From the NCBI GenBank assembly GCA_958436175.1, contig CAUBJF010000011.1, forward strand, positions 1 to 64,000: 64,000 nt of DNA. The letters run 5' to 3'. Made by a program: the position numbers and the translations under genes. Shown one piece after another: positions 36,072 through 43,732 of the stretch. The notes under the pieces are model-generated. The model saw nothing but the letters and a program-made list of their open reading frames with translations, did not search any database and was not told where the DNA came from. Every line of letters begins with the position of its first letter. Position 1 is the stretch's first letter. Origin of the DNA: an uncultured Muribaculaceae bacterium (GTDB lineage Bacteria; Bacteroidota; Bacteroidia; Bacteroidales; Muribaculaceae).

Positions 36072-36467
36072 ATGAAATTACTTCGTTATGTATTGTTTTT
36101 CTTATCGTTTTTGTTAGTTTCTTGTGGGGATAAGGATGAACCATCCGCAGACCTGTTTTCTATTGCCGTAGAATTAGATGAACAAGGCGGTGAAGTCCAG
36201 ATCATCAAGCACGAATGTGAGGTCACTATTAACGGAGAACAGCAATATGTTCATATCACTCTTCTGGGCGATTTCGATAACTTAAACCTTCTACCTCCAT
36301 ACAGTTCTCACGAGTGGTCTTTGGTTACCATCGGAGAAAGAACAATGAGTATCCTTGTCCTTGCGAATAAGTCCGGTGCTGTAAGAAGCGATAAAGTTGA
36401 TTTCGCCGTTTCAAAAGGATCCGTCAGGAATGAGGGTACTGTTTCGATTGTGCAGCTTCCTGATTAA
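36072..36467 (+). CDS. small lipoprotein, BACON-like beta domain
   Basis: A 131-residue lipoprotein with lipobox LLVSC (cysteine about 18). The mature part is a single beta-sandwich-like domain of alternating strands ending GTVSIVQLPD, reminiscent of BACON or Ig-like domains that end with a V-x-V/I-x-Q strand. Function is unknown. It lies in a stretch visibly richer in A and T than the rest of the window and its 3' end overlaps the converging MFS gene by four bases. Confidence 0.7.
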   Translation: MKLLRYVLFFLSFLLVSCGDKDEPSADLFSIAVELDEQGGEVQIIKHECEVTINGEQQYVHITLLGDFDNLNLLPPYSSHEWSLVTIGERTMSILVLANKSGAVRSDKVDFAVSKGSVRNEGTVSIVQLPD

Positions 36468-37660
36468 TGCTGTAATGATGTCTGTTTATTTCTGGGTGGA
36501 TTATTGAACAGGAGAATTAAGCCTCCCATGAGCAAGAAACAGACGCACCATAAGAATGAAGTCAGACAAATATTCCCATAACTTACCAAAGGAGAAACCA
36601 ATCCACCCGCGATATATCCGATTCCTCCTATTACAGCAGATGCAGTACCTGCATATTCACGACCCAAATTCATAGCCTGAGATGTTGAGCCTGTTAAAAC
36701 AAGTCCTATACCCAAAAGCATAATGAAAGTAGGTATTTCATAAACAATAAAAATGGACATATCAAAGAATGCAGTCATCGCTCCAATCGCTGCCAATAGG
36801 CTCCCAATAACTGAACCATAGAATACTGCTTTATTCATCTCACTGAACCTGAGAGACAAGGCAGAACCTGTTGCAAGTGCAACAGCATTGACAGCAAAGA
36901 CAAGTGAGAACTGCAGCTCTGAGAAACCGAATAAGTCCTGCACTATAAATGGGGTTGCAGAAATATAGGCGAACAAGGCAGCCATAGCGAGCGCATAAAT
37001 TATACTGTACGGAGTAAAGCTTTTAATTTCAGTTACTTTCTTATATCCCTTGATAGATGCCTTAAGTTTGCCTGAAAATCGTTTTGTAAGTGGCAAACTT
37101 TCCTGCAATGGAATGCACAAACCGAGTAAGACAATGCCAAGAATCAACAATATAATAAATATTCCTTGCCATCCCCATACATGTGCCACCCCACCTCCTG
37201 CAACTGGAGCAGCGACAGGAGCAAGATTGTTGATTGCACTGAGAATAGCAATTAGTTTGGCAAGTTCCCGGCCCGAATATATATCAGCGGCAATGGAGCG
37301 GGACAAAACTATGCCACCAGCCCCGCCTATTCCCTGTAATAGACGTGCCGCAGTAAAGGCTAAAACTGAAGTAGATAAACAACAAACTACCGATGCGACA
37401 ACAAAAATTATCAGTGAGAATACGAGAATAGTTTTTCTCCCATATTTGTCGCTTGCCGGACCGAACAATAATTGTCCGACAGCAAGTCCAATCATACAAA
37501 AAGTTAAGCCTAACTGAACTGTTGATGAATCACAATGGAATACCTCGGTCATTTCCGGCAAAGTCGGAAGATACATATCAATTATAAAAGGACCGAAAGC
37601 AGAGAGGAGACCGAGAAAAACAATCAGGTAAATATAATATATCTTCGATGTCGTTCCCAT
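36464..37660 (-). CDS. Bcr/CflA-type MFS efflux transporter
   Basis: A 398-residue inner-membrane transporter with about twelve hydrophobic helices. The N-terminus GPFIIDMYLPTLPEM and the loop 2-3 motif GPASDKYGRKT, then RLLQGIGGAGG in helix 4, are typical of the Bcr/CflA drug:proton antiporters (bicyclomycin, chloramphenicol and related export). Substrate is unknown. The gene starts six bases after a Crp/Fnr-type regulator gene, indicating a two-gene operon. Base composition is more AT-rich than flanking genes, suggesting acquisition by transfer. Confidence 0.88.
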   Translation of the reverse strand: MGTTSKIYYIYLIVFLGLLSAFGPFIIDMYLPTLPEMTEVFHCDSSTVQLGLTFCMIGLAVGQLLFGPASDKYGRKTILVFSLIIFVVASVVCCLSTSVLAFTAARLLQGIGGAGGIVLSRSIAADIYSGRELAKLIAILSAINNLAPVAAPVAGGGVAHVWGWQGIFIILLILGIVLLGLCIPLQESLPLTKRFSGKLKASIKGYKKVTEIKSFTPYSIIYALAMAALFAYISATPFIVQDLFGFSELQFSLVFAVNAVALATGSALSLRFSEMNKAVFYGSVIGSLLAAIGAMTAFFDMSIFIVYEIPTFIMLLGIGLVLTGSTSQAMNLGREYAGTASAVIGGIGYIAGGLVSPLVSYGNICLTSFLWCVCFLLMGGLILLFNNPPRNKQTSLQH

Positions 37661-37665
37661 GCATT

Positions 37666-38235
37666 TTACTTTATTTGTGAACGTATTCTACTTAAAGACT
37701 GAGGAGCCAGATGAATGTATGATGCTAATTTTTTAAGAGGAACGTTCTGTAATAGCTCGGGATGTCTCTTTAGTATTGACAGATAACGTTCCATCCCCCT
37801 ATCACATTCAAAGAGGCTCGTAAAACTCTCCTCTGATTCCATCGCATGACCTATAAAAATCTTCCGGACAAGATTGCAAATGGGCAATGATTCGGAGCAG
37901 AGTGTTTCAAGTGCATTTTTAGAGATACAATATAGCACGCTCGGATTTAAAGCCTCGATTGATATTGGTGATAATCTGCCGTTGTTGTAACACCATACAT
38001 CAAATATAGCCTGTCCGGGGTAACCAAACCATAATGTTTGTTCACTTTCTTCAAATGGCACATAAGCTCTAAGAATACCTTTTTTGATAATATAAAAGTT
38101 ATCATTGAAACCACCCTTTTCAACGATATGCAAATTTTTATCGATCTCAACACACCTGAGATGCTCTACAAAAGCTCTTGTGGCGGCAAGGTCAAGTTTA
38201 TATTTTTCGGCTATGTTATTCTCAAAATTTATCAT
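37666..38235 (-). CDS. Crp/Fnr-family transcriptional regulator
   Basis: A 189-residue regulator with an N-terminal cyclic-nucleotide-binding-like fold (about 20-125; NFYIIKKGILRAYV) and a short C-terminal helix-turn-helix (LKKLASYIHLAPQSLSRIRSQ). The acidic/arginine ligand signature of true cAMP binders is not evident, as is usual for this Bacteroidota subgroup. It probably controls the MFS gene that follows it after six bases, and perhaps itself. The inducer is unknown. Confidence 0.85.
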   Translation of the reverse strand: MINFENNIAEKYKLDLAATRAFVEHLRCVEIDKNLHIVEKGGFNDNFYIIKKGILRAYVPFEESEQTLWFGYPGQAIFDVWCYNNGRLSPISIEALNPSVLYCISKNALETLCSESLPICNLVRKIFIGHAMESEESFTSLFECDRGMERYLSILKRHPELLQNVPLKKLASYIHLAPQSLSRIRSQIK

Positions 38236-38569
38236 CGTGCAAAATTACAACAAAGTAAGGAGCCATTAAATTCACATTTGTGAAGAAATGACGCTATATG
38301 GAACTTTGCGACAATGATTTGATAACTGCTTGAATGTTCGGCGGTACTGATGCCTGTTTATTTCCGCACTCCCATAATCCTCAAATAATCTATAGTTAGC
38401 CCTTGCATAATTTATATAAAAGCCGTCATCGATAACAATATCGTGACGGCTCGGCAAATCTCTGTTATGCAAGAACAATTCTTTTTCTTTTCGAGAACTA
38501 TACCTCGGACAGTGTAGAAATGTTTTATAAGTTTAACAGAAAGGATTTATGTAATCTACTACATATGTT
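38236..38569. other. intergenic region with orphan reading frame
   Basis: 334 AT-rich bases. A minus-strand frame (stop at 38272) stays open from about 38540 and encodes some 85 residues, but it has only a TTG start (38478) and no visible promoter; it reads like the C-terminal end of a longer gene (LFLHNRDLPS, DDGFYINYAR). I cannot name it; a remnant of a conjugative-element regulator is a guess. It could mark the edge of the AT-rich insertion. Confidence 0.35.
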
Positions 38570-39721
38570 TCATTTGCGGAGATATTCGTTGAAGAATTTT
38601 TCAATGTCTGCAAATGGGATGATGTCCTTTTGGTCATAGAGATCGGTATGGCTTGCGCCGGGAATGACCATGAAGAGTTTGTTGTTCTCCTTGCCGGGCG
38701 TTACGGTCAGTTTTTTGTACGCGTCGCTGCCGAAATAGAAGGAGTGTGCCTTCTCTCCGTGGAGAATCATGACGGCGTTCTCGATTTCACCGGCACGGCT
38801 CATCAGGGGGAAATTAATCCACGGAATCGGGGATGTCGTGTTTCGTCCGCCATTGGAGTTGAGCGAGCGGGGGTGATAGCCGCGTTTGGTCTTGTAGTAG
38901 TCGTGATAGTCGCGGAGGAACCTGGGTGCGTCATCGGGCAATACATCGGGAACACCGCCACCGAGTTTGGGATTACCCTTGATATAGTCCTCAGTGCGCT
39001 GTGCGGCTAATTTCTCGCGGAGGGCATTGCGGGCTTCCGCACTATCATCGGCATCGAAATAGCCGTTGGCGTTGACGCGGCTCATGTCGTACATGGTGGA
39101 TGCGAGAGTTGCTTTGATACGCGGATCAGAGGCTGCCGCGTTTATGGCTATGCCACCCCATCCGCAGATGCCTATAATGCCGACTCTTTGAGGGTCAACA
39201 TCAGGATTGGTAACAAGATAATCAACAGCTGCACTGAAATCCTCGGTATTGATGTCGGGAGAGGTCATATAACGGGGTGTGCCGCCGCTTTCGCCAGTGA
39301 AAGAGGGATCGAAGGCGATGGTAAGGAAACCGCGCTCTGCCATTTCCTGTGCATAAAAACCTGCCGCTTGCTCCTTGACTGCCCCGAAAGGCCCGCAGAC
39401 GGCGATGGCTGGAAGCTTGCCTGTCGCTCCTTTGGGCTTATACATGTCGGCCGCAAGCGTGATGCCGTAGCGGTTGACGAATGTTACCTTGCTGTGGTCA
39501 ACTTTGTTACTTTGGGGAAATGTCTTGTCCCATTCTTTTGTCAGAGTAAGATTTTCCATATTATTTCTGTTTTCTTTTGGATTGGAGGCGGATAGGTCTG
39601 TTATTATGCTGGCTGAGTGGGTTCCTGTTCTCCTTTTTAGGATGTTATCGTCATTTGAATGGTTACAGGCACTTGCTGTCATCGTCATGATTATTGAAAT
39701 TATGAGATTTATGATTTTCAT
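38570..39721 (-). CDS. alpha/beta-hydrolase lipoprotein with cysteine nucleophile
   Basis: A 383-residue exported hydrolase. The start is Met at 39721, since the signal peptide MKIINLIISIIMTMTASAC begins there and ends at a lipobox cysteine (about 19); the longer frame adds 25 residues of leader. The catalytic fold lies at about 90-380. The nucleophile elbow reads GIIGICGWGG, putting Cys instead of Ser at the usual position, as in dienelactone-hydrolase relatives. The C-terminal IPGASHTDLYD supplies the histidine. Homologues sit in AraC-controlled redox clusters; here an AraC gene lies directly upstream. Substrate unknown. Confidence 0.82.
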   Translation of the reverse strand: MKIINLIISIIMTMTASACNHSNDDNILKRRTGTHSASIITDLSASNPKENRNNMENLTLTKEWDKTFPQSNKVDHSKVTFVNRYGITLAADMYKPKGATGKLPAIAVCGPFGAVKEQAAGFYAQEMAERGFLTIAFDPSFTGESGGTPRYMTSPDINTEDFSAAVDYLVTNPDVDPQRVGIIGICGWGGIAINAAASDPRIKATLASTMYDMSRVNANGYFDADDSAEARNALREKLAAQRTEDYIKGNPKLGGGVPDVLPDDAPRFLRDYHDYYKTKRGYHPRSLNSNGGRNTTSPIPWINFPLMSRAGEIENAVMILHGEKAHSFYFGSDAYKKLTVTPGKENNKLFMVIPGASHTDLYDQKDIIPFADIEKFFNEYLRK

Positions 39722-39750
39722 ATAAGATATATTTTCATGCATCCACGTTG

Positions 39751-39779
39751 CAAAATTACACAAAGAGCCCCACAGCAAA
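39751..39779 (-). promoter_or_regulatory. promoter of the hydrolase lipoprotein gene
   Basis: Minus-strand TAATTTTG (39751-39758) with TTTG at 39776-39779, spacing 17 bases. The leader is about 25 bases. Confidence 0.5.
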
Positions 39780-39794
39780 GTTGCTGAGAGGCTC
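39765..39794 (-). terminator. terminator of the AraC gene
   Basis: GAGCC...GGCTC encloses an inner stem CAGCAA/TTGCTG; TTTG TG TAATTTT follows on the minus strand. It overlaps the promoter of the next gene. Confidence 0.55.
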
Positions 39795-39826
39795 AATCAT
39801 AGTTTCTGAAAAGATCAGATATATTT

Positions 39827-40672
39827 TTATCCCATAACAGCCGTAGGCGCGATGCCGAACTCTTTTTTGAACGCAGTCGAGAAATGGGACGGATTGCGGA
39901 ATCCGACCTCAGCATATACTTCGACAACTTTCTTTTTACCGGTTTTCATAAGCTGATACGCTCTTTCGAGTCGTTTCTTGATAAGCCATTTTTCAGGAGT
40001 CAGATCGCTTATCTTTTTGAAGTCGCGCTTGAACGTGGCGAGACTGCGCCCTGTATAATGGGCTATTTCCTCTATGCTCAGGTCGCACATGAAGTTGTCC
40101 TCCATAAAGCCGAGAATATCGATCTTCCACGGTTCATTGAAATCAAACATGGTCGGGACGAATCTGTCGTCAATAGCTAAAAGAGCCATCAGCCCCTCCT
40201 GCAGTTTCAGCTCCATGAAATCGTCTTTGGGTTTCACATCCGGGTCGAAGTATGGAGTCATCGAGGCGAAAAGACTGGCAAGTTCCACAGTTCTCGGCAG
40301 CTTGATTACTCCATCAGGAAGTTTGGCTGTTTTTGTCTTAATCTTGTTGAGCGATAGTTTGCCATACATCTCCCTGAGGAAATTACGTGTGAACATTAGG
40401 AAGATTCCACAATATCTTTCTCCGCGATAAGTCTTCTTATACATCGTGATGTGATGATCGCGGGGGATGAACACACATTCACCCTTGCGCACATGGATTT
40501 TCTCTGTGCCGTTGTCGAGAATCATCTCCCCCGAATATACATAATTTAGTGCATACTCTCGCGAGCGATGGATGCAGCCGCTCAAGTCATCATAGAAAAA
40601 GCTGTAAAAAACGTTGTTGTAGTTAAATATCAGCTTCATCGGACCGAGGTTCTCTTCTGTGTCTATTGCCAT
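39827..40672 (-). CDS. AraC-family transcriptional regulator
   Basis: A 281-residue regulator. The N-terminal cupin-like effector domain (about 15-130; GECVFIPRDHHITMY) is followed by a two-helix-turn-helix AraC domain (about 175-280) with IEEIAHYTGRSLATFKRDF and EVGFRNPSHFSTAFKKEFG. It lies between the flavodoxin-reductase operon and a hydrolase lipoprotein gene, all on one strand, and is the likely regulator of one or both. The inducer is unknown. Confidence 0.9.
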   Translation of the reverse strand: MAIDTEENLGPMKLIFNYNNVFYSFFYDDLSGCIHRSREYALNYVYSGEMILDNGTEKIHVRKGECVFIPRDHHITMYKKTYRGERYCGIFLMFTRNFLREMYGKLSLNKIKTKTAKLPDGVIKLPRTVELASLFASMTPYFDPDVKPKDDFMELKLQEGLMALLAIDDRFVPTMFDFNEPWKIDILGFMEDNFMCDLSIEEIAHYTGRSLATFKRDFKKISDLTPEKWLIKKRLERAYQLMKTGKKKVVEVYAEVGFRNPSHFSTAFKKEFGIAPTAVMG

Positions 40673-40914
40673 AATCGTTCATTTTAGACTACAAAAGTAG
40701 TATTAATATAGCAAATCAGAGTTCTCTTGAGGCTCAAAGATGTTTTCTCTTCGGCTCATGTCTCTATCAATTCAATCCCATACCGTGAGAAAGACAGGCA
40801 TAGGATATGTTCTCCACTCCCAGGCCTGCCTTCCTTTTGTTTGTAAGCTATTATATTATGGCTTCTTTTGACAGAATAGTAAACGACGTTTCTCCATTAC
40901 ATATCGTTATTTTT

Positions 40915-41496
40915 TTATTTTCCTATCCATACCTTGATTTCTTCGGGCTTCGCGGGGAGACGGAGACCGGTCTTCCAGTCAAGATCGGGATAGCCTTTCT
41001 TCAAGGTTGCATCCGCTTCCGACATCGGACTTTCATAGGAGGTACAGAACGGATACAAGACTTTAGCTTTGAGCTGGTCTCGATAGTTGTCAAGGAATGC
41101 GCGAATCACTGAAGGCTCTTCGTGCCACCATATAGGGAAGCCGATAAATATGGTATCTACATCGGCGAAATTTACATCCACTGGCTTTATGGCGGGGCGA
41201 AGTGACTGGTTGAGATGTTCCTGAGTGCAGCGAGACTGTTCGTTGACCCAGTCCACGTCTTCCGACGAATAAGGTTGTTGCGGCATCAGGCGAATCATTT
41301 TAGCTCCGGTGACAGACGCAATCTCTTTGGCCGCAAGTTCGGTGTTCCCCGAATGGGTGAAATAGATTATTACAGATTTCATATCGTTCTCTTTTTGAGG
41401 CTGTCCTGCGGCACTGTCAGTCGTAGTTTTTGAAGCACACGCATTGAGAGACAGCGCGCATGCCAGGGCAGTCAGGATTGTTTTGATGATATTCAT
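40915..41496 (-). CDS. flavodoxin-like lipoprotein
   Basis: A 193-residue protein with a lipoprotein signal peptide (LNAC, cysteine about 20) followed by a complete flavodoxin domain (about 38-190). The FMN phosphate loop is YFTHSGNTE, and IGFPIWWHEEP and PFCTSYESP are the other flavin loops. Flavodoxins are normally cytoplasmic, so export is notable; FMN would have to be loaded outside. Its ATG overlaps the stop of the broken esterase gene (ATGA), and it is the last gene of a five-gene minus-strand operon. Confidence 0.88.
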   Translation of the reverse strand: MNIIKTILTALACALSLNACASKTTTDSAAGQPQKENDMKSVIIYFTHSGNTELAAKEIASVTGAKMIRLMPQQPYSSEDVDWVNEQSRCTQEHLNQSLRPAIKPVDVNFADVDTIFIGFPIWWHEEPSVIRAFLDNYRDQLKAKVLYPFCTSYESPMSEADATLKKGYPDLDWKTGLRLPAKPEEIKVWIGK

Positions 41497-42003
41497 TTGT
41501 CAGTGTTTTTATTATCAATATGCTTTTCCCAGAATTTGACTGCACCGTCGACCCATCCTTCGGCACTCGTGCCGATTCCGAGGCCAAAACCATGACGAAG
41601 ATTTGGGAATAGATGAAATTCGGCTTCGATTCCGGCTGCTTTCAAGGCTTCTACTCGTCGACGCATAAGGGGCGGACTCGCAATGCCGTCATTGGCCCCG
41701 ATTACGACATAGGTCGGAGGATCCTGCCGCGTGTATTCGGAATGTCCCGTATAGCCATTCGAGAGGAAGGATATATTGCCCGAAGCCCTTGAATGCAGGA
41801 TTGTTGACGACATCGGCGACGGTACTGTTGATTGTCAGGTGATTGGATTTGTCCATATCGTTGTTACTTTCATGCCCCGGCGCGGTATGATTACCGGTTT
41901 GCACATCATCTAACAATTCTTCGACAGGTGAAGTTGGAGAGCAGGAGGCAATAACCGAAAAAATGGAAACAGCCACCGACAATAATATAAGTCCGCCCCT
42001 CAT
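41493..42003 (-). pseudogene. esterase pseudogene with central deletion and frameshift
   Basis: Two frames together look like the two ends of a secreted alpha/beta-hydrolase. The first (start 42003) has a lipoprotein signal and the N-terminal VADVVNNPAFKGFGQYILP; the second runs from about 41785 with GYTGHSEYT, DPPTYVVIGANDG and the histidine loop NLRHGFGLGIG. Intact relatives have about 180 residues between these blocks, including the oxyanion HGGG-like loop and the GxSxG nucleophile. Here they are missing, and the join shifts the frame near 41770-41785. The product cannot be catalytic. Its start overlaps the RibD-type gene and its end the flavodoxin gene, so the operon order is intact. Confidence 0.8.
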
Positions 42004-42713
42004 TCGCCTTTCTTATGCAATCGGTAACGTAGCCAGACAATGCCATTGTCACGTGTTTCGGAGGAAAGCAGTTCCAACGACTGACCCGATGCAGGAAATT
42101 CATCTTGCGCTCCAGGATATTCAAAGATCGAAGGCACAGATGCAAGCCCGTCGATGCCCGGGTAGACGACAAGGCTTAGTTCGTCGATAAGTCCTGCGGC
42201 AAGCATTGATCCGTTGATGATACCTCCGCCTTGAAGCGATATTTTCCTGACACCAAAATCATTGTATAATACCGTCATGGCTTCCTCCAGTGCAGCCGGG
42301 TCCGCAAGAACCATGTACGATATGCCTTTTCCCTCAAGCATGTCAAGGTAATCTTCGGTGGCATCAGTATCAAGTATTGTCACGATATTGTCACCGCGCA
42401 GCTTATCCGACGTATAGAAAATATCGGCATCGGAATCTATGGTTATGAACAGCCTCGCAGAGTCCCTGTGGCCGATGTGGATTTTACCCACTTCAGGATG
42501 CTTGTCGCTCTTGGGCATGAATCTGTAGGGAAAAGCTTCGCGTGTCGTCGCTTTTCCGAACATCCATGCATCGGTTTCGAGCGAGCGGCCTATGGCGGCA
42601 TAGTCGGCAAAAAGTTTAGACGGTTCGGTTCCGACGAAGGGAACTGTCCATCGCGACGGCAACAGACGTCCGTCGACAGAACTCATTATATGGCAAATTA
42701 CATATGGTCTCAT
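42000..42713 (-). CDS. RibD C-terminal-type (dihydrofolate-reductase-like) reductase
   Basis: A 237-residue single-domain reductase of the RibD_C/DHFR-like fold. The N-terminus reads ICHIMSSVDGRL, as in pyrimidine reductases, with DAWMFGKATTREAF after it and the NADPH-binding LQGGGIINGSMLAAGLIDEL block at about 172-191. No deaminase domain is attached, so it is probably not the riboflavin RibD itself but a stand-alone NADPH reductase of unknown substrate. It lies seven bases after the aldo/keto reductase gene in the same operon. Confidence 0.85.
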   Translation of the reverse strand: MRPYVICHIMSSVDGRLLPSRWTVPFVGTEPSKLFADYAAIGRSLETDAWMFGKATTREAFPYRFMPKSDKHPEVGKIHIGHRDSARLFITIDSDADIFYTSDKLRGDNIVTILDTDATEDYLDMLEGKGISYMVLADPAALEEAMTVLYNDFGVRKISLQGGGIINGSMLAAGLIDELSLVVYPGIDGLASVPSIFEYPGAQDEFPASGQSLELLSSETRDNGIVWLRYRLHKKGE

Positions 42714-42720
42714 ATCTGTT

Positions 42721-43731
42721 TTATTTAGCGTTAGAGAGTATTTTAGAGCCGCCGAACACTTCGCTCATTGGCATTGAGTCGAGTCTGTGGTCGATGGCTT
42801 CAACTTCTTCGGGTGTCAGTTTTATATCGGCAGCCCCGGCATTCTCTTTGAGACGGCACAGATGACGTGTACCCGGGATAGGTACAATCCAGGGCTTCTT
42901 GCAAATCATCCAGGCAAGGGAATTCTGCGAAGGTGTCGCATGATGGCCGTCAGCAAGATGTAGAATGTAGTCGAACAGTTCATGATTCTCCTCGAAACTT
43001 TCTTTGCGGAACTGCGGCATAGCGGCGCGGTAGTCGGACTTGGGGTCGAACGTCGACGAAGCATCATAGTTGGTCGTCAGCAGGCCGTTGGCGAGGGGCG
43101 AGAATGCTACAAAGCCAATGCCGAGTTCTTCGAGCGTCGGGAAAAGCGACTCGTACCATCGCGCCATCATCGAATAACGGTTTTGCACGGCCGTAACGCG
43201 GCATACTGCATTTGCACGGCGAAGATACTCCTCGTTTGCTTCCGAGATACCCCAGTGCAGGATTTTCCCTTCACGAATCAAATCGGCCATAACATCGGCC
43301 ACAGCTTCGGGCTGTACGGCAGGGTCTATGCGGTGCTGGTAGTAAAGGTCGATATGGTCGGTACGAAGACGGCGCAGGGAGCCTTCGACGGCCTTGCGGA
43401 TAGCTTCCGGACTGGAGTCAGGGATAAGAGGGTGAGGGCCATTGCCATAGGGATCGTCGAATGCCAGACCGAATTTCGTGGCAATGACAATGCGGTCGCG
43501 ATAGGGCTTGACAGCCTCTCCGAGCAGTTCTTCATTAGCGTGAGGGTCTTCGGGCGTACCATATATTTCGGCGGTATCAAACAATGTATAGCCCATCTCG
43601 ACGGCATCGGCCAGCAATCGGGCCATCTCACGTTTATCAGCAGGGAGCCCGTAGCCGTGACTCATACCCATACAGCCGAGTCCGACGGCGGAGACACGCA
43701 GGCCGCTCAAGCCTAATGTCCTGTATTCCAT
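42721..43731 (-). CDS. aldo/keto reductase
   Basis: A 336-residue cytoplasmic NADPH-dependent aldo/keto reductase. Start chosen at Met 43731 (MEYRTLGLSGLRVS), the standard beginning of the family and one base after the upstream stop; the frame continues 32 codons upstream without support. Catalytic residues are in DTAEIYG (Asp, Tyr), ATKFG (Lys) and YYQHR (His). The C-terminal IPIPGTRHLCRLKENAGA binds the cofactor. It resembles the AKR13/YakC-like group. Located between a flavodoxin-esterase fusion and a RibD-type reductase. Confidence 0.92.
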   Translation of the reverse strand: MEYRTLGLSGLRVSAVGLGCMGMSHGYGLPADKREMARLLADAVEMGYTLFDTAEIYGTPEDPHANEELLGEAVKPYRDRIVIATKFGLAFDDPYGNGPHPLIPDSSPEAIRKAVEGSLRRLRTDHIDLYYQHRIDPAVQPEAVADVMADLIREGKILHWGISEANEEYLRRANAVCRVTAVQNRYSMMARWYESLFPTLEELGIGFVAFSPLANGLLTTNYDASSTFDPKSDYRAAMPQFRKESFEENHELFDYILHLADGHHATPSQNSLAWMICKKPWIVPIPGTRHLCRLKENAGAADIKLTPEEVEAIDHRLDSMPMSEVFGGSKILSNAK

Positions 43732-43732
43732 A

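Noticed and set aside
38272..38478. 68-codon minus-strand frame with TTG start, possible RteC-like remnant
   Set aside because: Resemblance is too weak to name it; kept only as an unrecognised frame in the intergenic entry.
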